From positions 1 through 11,647 of the forward strand of contig JAEWBU010000180.1 of assembly GCA_023390985.1 (NCBI GenBank): a stretch of 11,647 nucleotides of DNA. Reading direction: 5' to 3'. The notes beneath the pieces are model-generated. The model had not been told where the DNA came from, searched no databases, and saw only the letters and a list, made by a program, of their open reading frames with translations. A program made the position numbers and the translations under genes. Positions 1 through 6,400 of the stretch are shown in pieces (the first letter of the stretch is position 1; each line of letters starts with the position of its first letter). Origin of the DNA: Pseudomonadota bacterium. GTDB taxonomy: Bacteria > Pseudomonadota > Gammaproteobacteria > Burkholderiales > Burkholderiaceae_C.

Positions 1-1064
1 ACGCGATCCGTCGTCGGATGCGCCTGGCAGGTCAGCACGAAGCCCGCCGCCACTTCCTTCTTGTCCAGCGCGAAGTTGCGCTCCATGCGCACCTGCCCTT
101 CCACCAGCTTGGCGCGGCAGGTGCCGCACACGCCGGAGGTGCAGGAGAACGGCACTTCCAGGCCGGCGGCCGAGGCGCAGTCCAGGATGCTGGGCTGGTC
201 GCGGGTGAAGGTGATCTCGCGCTGCAGGCCGTCGCGGACGATGACCACCCTGGCCTGCTCGGCGTCGTCCGGGCTGGGCTGGTGCATCACCGCGCCCACG
301 GCGCCGGCCGCGGGCAGCGGCACGCCGAAGCGCTCGATGTGGATGCGGTCTTCCGGCACGCCCGCCGCCAGCAGCGCGGCCTCGGCCTCGTCGTTCATCT
401 GGAACGGCCCGCAGACGAACACGTGGTCCACGCGCCCGGCCGGCACCACGGTGCGCAGGAAGTCGCCGATCTTGTCGCGGTTCATCACGCCCATGTTGAT
501 CGGCGCGTCGGTGTGTTCGTCGGAGAACACGTGGTGCAGCACCAGCCGCGTCATGTAGCGGTCCTTCAGGTCCTCGATCTCCTCCTTGAACATCGTGGAC
601 TTGAGGCTGCGGTTGCCGTAGATCAGCGTGAACCGGCTGCCCGGCTCGCGCGCCAGCACCGTCTTCATGATCGAGAGGATCGGCGTGATGCCGCTGCCGC
701 CCGCGATGCCGACGTGGTGGCGCCGCGCTTCCGGCTCGATCGGCACGAAGAAGCGGCCCTGCGGGGCCATCACGTTGATCGTGTCGCCGGGCCTGAGCTG
801 CTCGTTGATCCAGTTGGAGAACACGCCGCCGCGCACCTTGCGCACGCCCACGCGCAGCTCGCCGTCGTCGACGCCGGCGCAGATCGAATACGACCGGCGC
901 AGGTCCTCGCCGTCGATCTCCTTGCGCAGCGTGAGGTACTGGCCCTGGGTGAAGCCGAACACCGGCTGCAGGTCGGGCGGCACCTCGAAGGCGACCACCA
1001 CCGCCTCCTGCGTGTCGGGGGTGATCGAGCGCACGGTCAGGGGATGGAAAAGAGGAGTGTTCAT
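1..1064 (-). CDS. paaE: Phenylacetyl-CoA 1,2-epoxidase reductase subunit PaaE (3' end cut by window)
   Basis: Electron-transfer subunit of the phenylacetyl-CoA epoxidase: it takes electrons from NADPH through FAD and a plant-type [2Fe-2S] cluster to the PaaA di-iron centre. Reading from the ATG at 1064 gives 354 residues with no stop before the window edge. The family is about 355-360 aa, so only a few C-terminal residues are missing. Domains in order: FAD-binding barrel (RSYS at 57-60), NAD(P)-binding domain (GGSGITP at 122-128, CGPFQM at 218-223), then a C-terminal ferredoxin domain with Cys308, Cys313, Cys316 and Cys346 in the C-x4-C-x2-C-x29-C spacing. It is the last gene of paaABCDE and is set apart from paaD by a 109-bp gap holding a REP-like repeat pair, whereas the upstream genes overlap or almost touch. 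The start has GAGATTTGCA just before it, a modest ribosome binding site. Identity is very secure from domain order and neighbours. Confidence 0.96.
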   Translation of the reverse strand, partial: MNTPLFHPLTVRSITPDTQEAVVVAFEVPPDLQPVFGFTQGQYLTLRKEIDGEDLRRSYSICAGVDDGELRVGVRKVRGGVFSNWINEQLRPGDTINVMAPQGRFFVPIEPEARRHHVGIAGGSGITPILSIMKTVLAREPGSRFTLIYGNRSLKSTMFKEEIEDLKDRYMTRLVLHHVFSDEHTDAPINMGVMNRDKIGDFLRTVVPAGRVDHVFVCGPFQMNDEAEAALLAAGVPEDRIHIERFGVPLPAAGAVGAVMHQPSPDDAEQARVVIVRDGLQREITFTRDQPSILDCASAAGLEVPFSCTSGVCGTCRAKLVEGQVRMERNFALDKKEVAAGFVLTCQAHPTTDR

Positions 1065-1074
1065 TGCAAATCTC

Positions 1075-1167
1075 CCGTCATCCCCGCGAAGGCGGGGATC
1101 CAGGCGCCGCGTGGAGCGCGGCTGTGAAGGCGGACGCACTGGATTCCCGCCTTCGCGGGAATGACGG
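1075..1167. repeat. Inverted pair of REP-like palindromes between paaD and paaE
   Basis: Two 29-bp units, 1075-1103 and 1139-1167, are inverted copies of each other with two mismatches. They match the common betaproteobacterial motif of the GTCATTCCCGCGAA...GGGAATCCA kind. Each unit has its own small hairpin with a 7-bp stem and 4-nt loop (stem core CCCGC/GCGGG). The two mismatches change the second stem pair from C-G to T-A, so the fold is kept in both units. Together they can also form one long stem around a 35-nt centre. The pair fills most of the paaD-paaE gap and could act as a processing site, a partial terminator or a REP-associated mobile repeat; there is no T-tract typical of an intrinsic terminator. 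Confidence 0.85.
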
Positions 1168-1173
1168 ATCTCT

Positions 1174-1683
1174 TCATAGGGGCTTGAAATGCTCGAACGG
1201 CTCGCGGCACGACAGGCAGCGGTGCAGCGCCTTGCAGGCGGTCGAGCCGAAGGCGGACAGCTTCTCGGTGTGCAGGCTGCCGCAGTGCGGGCAGGCGATG
1301 GCGGTTTCGCGGCGGAAGAGGCGGATCGGGACGCCTTCGTCGGGCATCACGGGCCCGGGCGGCGCGATGCCGTATTCGCGCAGCTTGCGGCGGCCTTCGT
1401 CGCTGATCCAGTCGGTGGTCCAGGCCGGCGCGCGGCGCAGCGTGGCGCGCGCCGGCGCCAGGCCCTCGGCCTGCAGCGCGTCGAGCACGCTGCGCTCGAT
1501 GACCTCGGTGGCGGGGCAGCCGGAATAGGTGGGCGTGAGCACGACCTCCAGCTCGGCGCCGTGGTCGATGACGTCGCGCACGATGCCCAGGTCGCGCAGC
1601 GACAGCGCCGGCACCTCCGGATCGAGCACGGTGTCCAGCACATCCCAGGCGCGGCGCACGCGCTCCTGCGCGGCCATCACCAT
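1174..1683 (-). CDS. paaD: Phenylacetate-CoA oxygenase accessory subunit PaaD (PaaJ)
   Basis: PaaD is needed for phenylacetyl-CoA epoxidase activity in vivo and belongs to the MIP18/DUF59 family, whose members help iron-sulfur cluster maturation; here it probably serves the PaaE cluster. The 169-aa reading has the DUF59 region at about 10-95, with DPEVPALSLRDLG at 21-33 and TPTYSGCPATE at 50-60, including the conserved Cys56. The C-terminal zinc-ribbon-like segment has Cys131, Cys134, Cys150, Cys156 and Cys159 and ends in EPFEHFKPL, a typical PaaD tail. There are two possible starts: ATG at 1683 (7-nt overlap with paaC) or ATG at 1677, which shares one base with the paaC stop (TGATG). Neither has a strong ribosome binding site, so translation is likely coupled to paaC. 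Function is secure; the exact start is not. Confidence 0.93.
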   Translation of the reverse strand: MVMAAQERVRRAWDVLDTVLDPEVPALSLRDLGIVRDVIDHGAELEVVLTPTYSGCPATEVIERSVLDALQAEGLAPARATLRRAPAWTTDWISDEGRRKLREYGIAPPGPVMPDEGVPIRLFRRETAIACPHCGSLHTEKLSAFGSTACKALHRCLSCREPFEHFKPL

Positions 1684-2453
1684 TCGCCGCCCGGGTAGGT
1701 GCGCTGCAGGTACTGCATCTCGGCCAGGATGTAGCCCATGTGTTCGCTGTGCTGGCCGCGCTTGCCGGCCGAGAGGAACTTGCCGGGCGCCGGGGCTTCC
1801 AGGCCGGCGTGCTGCAGCACGGCGCCCATCTCGGTCTCCCACTGCGGCTTCAGTTCGCTCCAGCGCGGGCCCAGGCCGGCGGCCGCGGCCTGCTCGTCCA
1901 CCGCGTCGTCGGTGAAGAGCTCGGCCGAGTAGCGCCACAGCTGGTCGATCGCCGCGACCATGCGCCGGCGCGATTCCTCGGTGCCCTGCCCCAGGCGCAC
2001 CACCCAGTCGCAGGCGTGCTGCTGGTGGTAGCGCGCTTCCTTGATCGCCTTCTCGGCGATGCCCGCGACCTCCGCATCCGACGAATCGCGCAGCCGCTGC
2101 CACAGCAGGCGGAAGAAGGTGGCCAGCATGGCGTTGCGCAGCACGGTGGCCGCGAAGTCGCCCCGCGGCAGTTCCACCAGCGTCACGTTGTGGAAGTCGC
2201 GCTCCTCGCGCAGGAAGGCGAGCTGGTCTTCGTCCAGGCCCTGGCCGTCGAGCGAGCCGGCGTAGGTGAGCAGCGCGCGCGCCTGGCCGACGAGGTCGAG
2301 CGCCATGTTGGCCAGGGCGATGTCCTCCTCCAGCACGGGCGCGTGGCCGGTCCATTCGCCCAGGCGCTGGCCGAGGATGAGCGCGGTGTCGCCGATGCGC
2401 AGCAGGTACTGCACGGCGGGCGCGGGACTGACGGTGACGGATGCGGAAGCCAT
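1677..2453 (-). CDS. paaC: Phenylacetyl-CoA 1,2-epoxidase structural subunit PaaC
   Basis: PaaC is the ferritin-like structural partner of PaaA in the epoxidase; PaaA and PaaC form the core heterodimer and PaaC lacks a working di-iron site. The 258-aa product is close to the roughly 250 aa usual for the family. Family-typical segments are LRIGDTALILGQRLGEW (18-34), the helix EEDIALANMALDLVGQA (42-58), EKAIKEARYHQQHA (134-147), the C-terminal GKRGQHSEHMGYILAEM and the terminal YPGGEW. I chose the ATG at 2453, eight bases after the paaB stop. A GTG at 2465 in the same frame would overlap paaB and add four residues. Its stop overlaps the start of paaD. Identity is very secure from sequence and operon order. 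Confidence 0.95.
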   Translation of the reverse strand: MASASVTVSPAPAVQYLLRIGDTALILGQRLGEWTGHAPVLEEDIALANMALDLVGQARALLTYAGSLDGQGLDEDQLAFLREERDFHNVTLVELPRGDFAATVLRNAMLATFFRLLWQRLRDSSDAEVAGIAEKAIKEARYHQQHACDWVVRLGQGTEESRRRMVAAIDQLWRYSAELFTDDAVDEQAAAAGLGPRWSELKPQWETEMGAVLQHAGLEAPAPGKFLSAGKRGQHSEHMGYILAEMQYLQRTYPGGEW

Positions 2454-2461
2454 GGCGGTGC

Positions 2462-2761
2462 TCACATGTGGTCCACGGAGCCGGGCAGCTTGTAGAAGGT
2501 CGGGTGCCGGTACACCTTGTCCTCCATCGGGTCGAAGTACATGTCCTTGTCGCCCGGGTCGCTGGCCACGATGTGGTCGGAGCGCACCACCCACACGCTG
2601 TTGCCTTCCTGGCGGCGCGTGTAGACGTCGCGCGCCATCTGGATGGCCATCTTCGGGTCGGCGGCGTGCAGGCTGCCGCAATGCTTGTGGTCCAGGCCCG
2701 ACTTGGTGCGCACGAACACTTCCCACAGCGGCCATTCGGCCTTCACGTTCTCGTCGCTCAT
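2462..2761 (-). CDS. paaB: Phenylacetyl-CoA 1,2-epoxidase subunit PaaB
   Basis: PaaB is the small bridging subunit of the PaaABCE complex and has no known catalytic residues. The 99-aa product matches the usual length. It carries the family segments [19 protein letters not shown] (9-27), the [22 protein letters not shown] run (29-50) and the SVWVVRS strand followed by [16 protein letters not shown] (75-90). The start codon overlaps the paaA stop in an ATGA arrangement (2758-2761), which points to translational coupling and fixes the start well. Confidence 0.96.
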   Translation of the reverse strand: MSDENVKAEWPLWEVFVRTKSGLDHKHCGSLHAADPKMAIQMARDVYTRRQEGNSVWVVRSDHIVASDPGDKDMYFDPMEDKVYRHPTFYKLPGSVDHM

Positions 2762-3765
2762 GCGGCCTCCTTCATCGGCTGCTGTTTCGCGGCGTAGGCC
2801 AGCGCGGCCTCGCGCACCCACGCGCCCTCTTCCCACGCCTTCACGCGCGCGGCCAGGCGGTCCTTGTTGCACGGGCCGTTGCCCTGGATCACGTTCCAGA
2901 ACTCGTCCCAGTCGATGGCGCCGAAGTCGTGGTGCTGGCGCTCCTCGTTCCACTTCAGCTCGGGATCGGGCAGCGACACGCCGAGCACCTTGGCCTGTTC
3001 GGCGGTGGCGTCGATGAAGCGCTGGCGCAGTTCGTCGTTGGAGACGCGCTTGATGCCCCAGCGCATCGACTGCGCCGAGTTGGGCGACTGGTCGTCCGGC
3101 GGGCCGAACATCATGATGGACGGCCACCACCAGCGGTTGACCGCGTCCTGCACCATGGCCTTCTGCGCCTCGGTGCCCTTTTCCATCATGGTCAGCAGCG
3201 ACTCGAAGCCCTGGCGCTGGTGGAAGCTCTCCTCGCGGCAGATGCGGATCATGGCGCGCGCGTACGGGCCGTACGAGCAGCGGCAGATCGGCACCTGGTT
3301 CATGATGGCCGCGCCGTCGACCAGCCAGCCGATCACGCCCACGTCGGCCCAGGTCAGCGTCGGGTAGTTGAAGATCGAGCTGTACTTGGCCTTGCCGCTG
3401 TGCAGCGCCTCGATCATCTGGTCGCGGCTGGTGCCCAGCGTCTCCGCGGCGGAATAGAGGTACAGGCCGTGGCCGCCCTCGTCCTGCACCTTGGCCAGCA
3501 GGATCGCCTTGCGCTTGAGCGTGGGCGCGCGCGAGATCCAGTTGCCTTCCGGCAGCATGCCCACGATCTCCGAATGCGCGTGCTGGCTGATCTGCCGCAC
3601 CAGCGTCTTGCGGTAGTGGTCCGGCATCCAGTCCTTGGGCTCGATGAATTCGCCGGCGTCGATGCGCTCGTCGAAACGCTCCTGCAACCGCATCTCGTCG
3701 GCCGAACGAAGCGGCTTGCCGCCCGCCTCGTCCTTGCCCATGGTGTCCATCGCCTGGGTGTACAT
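2758..3765 (-). CDS. paaA: Phenylacetyl-CoA 1,2-epoxidase catalytic subunit PaaA
   Basis: PaaA is the di-iron oxygenase subunit that converts phenylacetyl-CoA to the ring-1,2-epoxide, the committed step of aerobic hybrid phenylacetate catabolism. The 335-aa product is typical in length. Two E-x-x-H iron-ligand motifs are visible: KVQDEGGH (Lys92, Glu96, His99) and EESFH (Glu179, His182). The lysine four residues before the first Glu fits the conserved PaaA lysine near the metal site. Other hallmarks are [20 protein letters not shown] (47-66) and the C-terminal [19 protein letters not shown]. The ATG at 3765 is preceded by AAGGAG at a 5-nt spacing, which supports this start. It is the first gene of paaABCDE and lies directly downstream of a promoter-operator at about 3799-3842. 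Confidence 0.97.
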   Translation of the reverse strand: MYTQAMDTMGKDEAGGKPLRSADEMRLQERFDERIDAGEFIEPKDWMPDHYRKTLVRQISQHAHSEIVGMLPEGNWISRAPTLKRKAILLAKVQDEGGHGLYLYSAAETLGTSRDQMIEALHSGKAKYSSIFNYPTLTWADVGVIGWLVDGAAIMNQVPICRCSYGPYARAMIRICREESFHQRQGFESLLTMMEKGTEAQKAMVQDAVNRWWWPSIMMFGPPDDQSPNSAQSMRWGIKRVSNDELRQRFIDATAEQAKVLGVSLPDPELKWNEERQHHDFGAIDWDEFWNVIQGNGPCNKDRLAARVKAWEEGAWVREAALAYAAKQQPMKEAA

Positions 3766-3798
3766 CCCGTCTCCTTGCAGATCTGCGGATCGGCTTTA

Positions 3799-3812
3799 AC
3801 CGACCGGTCGGT
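3799..3812. promoter_or_regulatory. TetR-type (PaaR-like) operator of the paa operon
   Basis: ACCGACCGGTCGGT is a perfect 14-bp palindrome 34 bp upstream of the paaA start. Motifs of this ACCGACCGGTCGGT kind are characteristic of TetR-family regulators, and TetR-family PaaR proteins control paa genes in Betaproteobacteria. The palindrome lies just downstream of the predicted -10, over the expected transcription start, a position that suits repression lifted by phenylacetyl-CoA. No tetR gene is in this window, so the assignment to PaaR is by inference. Confidence 0.75.
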
Positions 3813-3814
3813 CG

Positions 3815-3842
3815 ATAATAGCAAAGCAGGCGGAAACCGCAA
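3815..3842 (-). promoter_or_regulatory. Predicted sigma-70 promoter of paaABCDE
   Basis: On the minus strand, TTGCGG (3842-3837) and TATTAT (3820-3815) are separated by 16 bp, a reasonable -35/-10 pair. Transcription would start near 3808, inside the 14-bp palindrome, leaving a leader of about 43 nt with AAGGAG before the paaA ATG. Confidence 0.55.
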
Positions 3843-3867
3843 GCCGGCAGCGGGAAACAGGCGGTGA

Positions 3868-4266
3868 GGGGCCGGCTCAGCGGCTACCCGATCGCGAAGG
3901 CGCGGGGGGAATGGGGGGCACTTTCCCGATCGCATCGAGCTCGTGCTGCACGTCGATGCCGCGGACCTCACGCGAACCGTGGTCTTTTCGATCTGCTCTA
4001 CAGCGAGGGCCGCGCCGTGTGGCGGCAGGGCACCGACTCCGGGGGCCCCGTCGACGCACCGGGGCACGAGCGGCGCGCCCGTGCTGCTGCGCTGCGAGGG
4101 GGGCGATGGGGAGATCCCATGGCGCCTGCTGGGCATCCATTCCGCGGGCCTGGACATGAGCGGCCGCGACGCCGCCCAGGACGAGAGCCTGGGGCTGAAC
4201 TGCACCTGGTATGCCGACATCCTGATGACGCTGACGAAGCCTTCCGCATCCGCGCTCATCTGCTGA
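3868..4266 (+). pseudogene. Frameshifted remnant resembling a trypsin-like serine protease
   Basis: No single frame reads through, but three coding-like pieces can be joined. Frame A gives FPDRIELVLHVDAADLTR (about 3922-3975). A second frame gives FDLLYSEGRAVWRQGTD and then SGGPVDAPG (about 3988-4062). The first frame resumes with GTSGAPVLLR, WRLLGIHSAGLDMSG and LGLNCTWYADILMTL up to the TGA at 4264-4266. GTSGAPV followed by a LLGIHSAG strand resembles the nucleophile-serine region of trypsin-like (S1) proteases. One missing T in the T4 run at 3985-3988 and one extra G in the G4 run at 4061-4064 would restore a continuous frame. No start codon or catalytic His/Asp region is found upstream; the frame closes at a stop at 3865-3867 and the paa promoter lies just beyond. 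So the N-terminal half seems lost. The family call is a resemblance only. It could also be an intact small gene with two sequencing errors. Confidence 0.5.
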
Positions 4267-4276
4267 AGGAAAGATC

Positions 4277-4549
4277 ATGAGCGACACCAGCAAGCGGGAC
4301 GAATGGGACCAGCACAACCGCGACGAGGCGAAGGAGCGCGCCGCGCAGCAGGAAGCCGCCGGCCCGACGCACGTGCCCGTGCCCACCGAACCGTATGCCA
4401 ACCTGAGCGGATCGCCCGGAGCGCGCGATGCCGATCTGGACAGGACCGGTCTCTTCGACGAGTACGAGCGCGCCATGGCGGCGGAGCGCACGCAGCAGGC
4501 GGCGCGTTCCGTCGTCAACTACCAGGCCGGGCGCTCCGACCGGAGCTGA
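4277..4549 (+). CDS. Small hydrophilic hypothetical protein (90 aa)
   Basis: The ATG is preceded by GAAGGAAAG, a good ribosome binding site that also overlaps the end of the protease remnant. The protein is rich in Asp, Glu, Arg, Gln and Ala, has no hydrophobic segment or signal peptide, and contains a proline-rich linker (HVPVPTEPYANLSGSPG, about 32-48) between two charged helical stretches. It looks largely disordered with a helical C-terminal part (FDEYERAMAAERTQQAAR). I do not recognise a family. Plausible roles of such proteins include stress-related or scaffold functions, but nothing in the sequence decides this. It lies 76 bp upstream of the phosphorylase gene in the same direction. 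Confidence 0.75.
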   Translation: MSDTSKRDEWDQHNRDEAKERAAQQEAAGPTHVPVPTEPYANLSGSPGARDADLDRTGLFDEYERAMAAERTQQAARSVVNYQAGRSDRS

Positions 4550-4569
4550 CCGCCGCTCTACGGCGCAAG

Positions 4570-4595
4570 CAACACCCTCGCAGCGAGGTTTGTTG
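4570..4595. repeat. Inverted repeat between the 90-aa gene and glgP
   Basis: CCTCGC (4576-4581) and GCGAGG (4583-4588) form a perfect 6-bp inverted repeat around one base, flanked by CAACA on the left and TGTTG on the right, which extends the symmetry imperfectly. No T-tract follows, so it is more likely a protein site or a weak hairpin than an intrinsic terminator. Confidence 0.4.
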
Positions 4596-4616
4596 AGTTG
4601 GGCCGCGTGCTATGGT
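4590..4616 (+). promoter_or_regulatory. Possible promoter giving a leaderless glgP transcript
   Basis: TTGTTG (4590-4595) and TATGGT (4611-4616) are 15 bp apart. Transcription would start at about 4623-4626, right at the ATG of the phosphorylase, which has no Shine-Dalgarno sequence in CCCCGGCCC just upstream. The hexamers are weak matches. Confidence 0.3.
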
Positions 4617-4625
4617 CCCCGGCCC

Positions 4626-6302
4626 ATGGATACCGAACTTCTGCTTCCCCGAGTGGCCTACTTCTCGATGGAAATGGCGCTCGAGCCCGGGATGGGCACC
4701 TACAGCGGCGGCCTGGGCGTGCTGGCCGGCGACCACATGCGCAGCGCGGCCGACCTGGCGATGCCCCTCGTGGGCGTGACCATGCTCAGCCGCCAGGGCT
4801 ACTTCCGCCAGACCATCGAGGGCGGCGCGCAAGTCGAGCACGACGCCACCTGGGACCCTTCGAAGTTCGCCATCCGGCTGCCGGCGAAGGTGCCCGTCAC
4901 GATCCGCGGGCGCGAGGTCTGGATCGGCGGTTGGCAGCACATGGTGGGCAGCCGCTGCGAGGACAGCAAGCCGGTGCCGGTGATCCTGCTGGACACCGAC
5001 CTGCCCGAGAACCACCCCGACGACCGCAAGCTCACCGCCTTCCTGTACGGCGGCGACGAGGCCTATCGCCTGTGCCAGGAGGCCGTGCTGGGCATCGGCG
5101 GCGTCCGCATGCTCGCCGCGCTGGGGCTGCAGATCCAGAAATACCACCTGAACGAAGGCCACGCCGCCCTGCTCACGCTGGAGCTGCTGCGCGAGCGGCT
5201 GGCCGCCGGCGAGCCGCGCGACAAGGCCGCGGCCGCCGTGCAGGCCCACTGCGTCTTCACCACCCACACGCCGGTGCCGGCCGGCCACGACCAGTTCGAC
5301 TACCCGCTGGCCACCGCCTGCCTCGGCCCCATGGTCAAGGAGCTGAACGTGCCGGAGCTCGCGGGCAAGGAGCGTCTCAACATGACGCACCTGGCGCTGC
5401 GCCTGTCCGGCTGGGTGAACGGCGTGGCCAAGCGGCATGCCGAGGTCTCGCGGACCATGTTCCCCGGCTACCAGGTGCATGCGATCACCAACGGCATCCA
5501 TCCCTGGACCTGGGCCTCGGACGCGCACCGGCGCCTGTACGACCAGCATGTGCAGCACTGGTGCCACGAGCCCGAGCTGCTGCTGCACGCCGACCGCATT
5601 CCGGCCGACGAACTGCGCGCGGCCCATCGCGAGGCCAAGGGCGCGCTGCTGTCCCTGCTGCAGCGTTCCGGCGGCGGGCGGTTCGATCCGGAACGCTTCA
5701 CCATCGGCTTCGCGCGCCGCATGACGGACTACAAGCGGCCTTCGCTGCTGTTCAGCGACATGGACCGGCTGCTGCGGATCGCCGGGCGCTACCCGATCCA
5801 GATCGCGCTTGCCGGCAAGGCGCATCCGCGCGACGAGCTGGGCAAGCGCCACATCGCACGGCTCCATGCCTGGGCCAGGGAGCTGGACGACAGCATCCCG
5901 GTGGCCTACGTGCCCGACTACGGAATGGAGGCCGGGCGCCTGATGGTGTCGGGCGTGGACCTCTGGCTCAACACCCCGCAGCGGCCGCTGGAGGCCTCGG
6001 GCACCAGCGGCATGAAGGCGGCTCTCAACGGCGTGCCCAACCTGAGCATCCTGGACGGCTGGTGGCTGGAAGGCTGCGAGGAAGGCCTGACCGGCTGGGC
6101 GATCGGCGAGGACGCGCCCCACGACAACGAGCTGGACGCCGCGGCCCTGTACGACAAGCTGGAGAACGTGGTGCTGCCGCTGTACTACGACAACCCGGAA
6201 GGCTGGCTGGCCGTGATGCGCGGGGCGATCTCGCACAACGGCTCGTTCTTCCACAGCCACCGGATGGTGCGCCGGTACATGCTGGAGGCGTACACGCGCT
6301 GA
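4626..6302 (+). CDS. glgP: Short alpha-glucan phosphorylase (GT35 family)
   Basis: It would release glucose 1-phosphate from alpha-1,4-glucans using inorganic phosphate and PLP. The 558-aa product has the landmarks of the alpha-glucan phosphorylase family: the N-terminal YSGGLGVLAGDH (glucan/phosphate loop), KYHLNEGHAA, the TTHTPVPAGHDQF strand, RMTDYKRPSLLF, and EASGTSGMKAALNGVPNLS. In this last motif Lys464 corresponds to the PLP-binding lysine. Classical phosphorylases and the longer alpha-glucan family members exceed 700 aa. This one begins almost at once with the catalytic region and so lacks the extra N-terminal domain. The start at 4626 is chosen because the homology begins four to six residues later; the open frame extends upstream but overlaps the 90-aa gene. 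No other glycogen gene is in the window. Older databases often label such proteins glycosyltransferase family 1. Confidence 0.88.
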   Translation: MDTELLLPRVAYFSMEMALEPGMGTYSGGLGVLAGDHMRSAADLAMPLVGVTMLSRQGYFRQTIEGGAQVEHDATWDPSKFAIRLPAKVPVTIRGREVWIGGWQHMVGSRCEDSKPVPVILLDTDLPENHPDDRKLTAFLYGGDEAYRLCQEAVLGIGGVRMLAALGLQIQKYHLNEGHAALLTLELLRERLAAGEPRDKAAAAVQAHCVFTTHTPVPAGHDQFDYPLATACLGPMVKELNVPELAGKERLNMTHLALRLSGWVNGVAKRHAEVSRTMFPGYQVHAITNGIHPWTWASDAHRRLYDQHVQHWCHEPELLLHADRIPADELRAAHREAKGALLSLLQRSGGGRFDPERFTIGFARRMTDYKRPSLLFSDMDRLLRIAGRYPIQIALAGKAHPRDELGKRHIARLHAWARELDDSIPVAYVPDYGMEAGRLMVSGVDLWLNTPQRPLEASGTSGMKAALNGVPNLSILDGWWLEGCEEGLTGWAIGEDAPHDNELDAAALYDKLENVVLPLYYDNPEGWLAVMRGAISHNGSFFHSHRMVRRYMLEAYTR

Positions 6303-6318
6303 CGGCGGGACACCGCTC

Positions 6319-6375
6319 GTTATACTGCCGCCTCGCAAATCCGCAGTATAACTTCGCGGGAGCTGGTTATACTGC
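6319..6375. promoter_or_regulatory. Three copies of a 10-bp element upstream of the NTase-fold gene
   Basis: GTTATACTGC occurs at 6319-6328, as its exact inverse GCAGTATAAC at 6343-6352, and again directly at 6366-6375. The centres are 24 and 23 bp apart, a little over two helical turns. The first two form a perfect inverted repeat with a 14-nt spacer. All lie in the 98-bp gap between the phosphorylase stop and the NTase-fold ATG. Each direct copy contains TATACT, a good -10 hexamer, so a bound protein would block transcription. It looks like an operator array for the downstream gene; the binding protein is unknown. Confidence 0.6.
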
Positions 6376-6400
6376 GCGGCGATCCCACCGCAGGATAACC

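Noticed and set aside
18..1127. Plus-strand open frame (369 aa) opposite paaE
   Set aside because: Shadow of paaE; the minus strand carries FAD, NAD and [2Fe-2S] motifs.
1075..1167. Rho-independent terminator or insertion sequence ends at the REP-like pair
   Set aside because: No T-tract follows, no transposase is between the arms, and paaE continues the operon on the same strand.
4515..6338. Long minus-strand open frame (607 aa) opposite the phosphorylase gene
   Set aside because: Its product is His/Val/Gln/Arg-rich low-complexity antisense sequence; the plus strand has clear phosphorylase motifs. Such frames are expected in 70% GC DNA.
6319..6375. CRISPR-like array from the three 10-bp repeats
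   Set aside because: Repeats are too short, one is inverted, and there are only three, with 13-14 nt between them; no cas genes.
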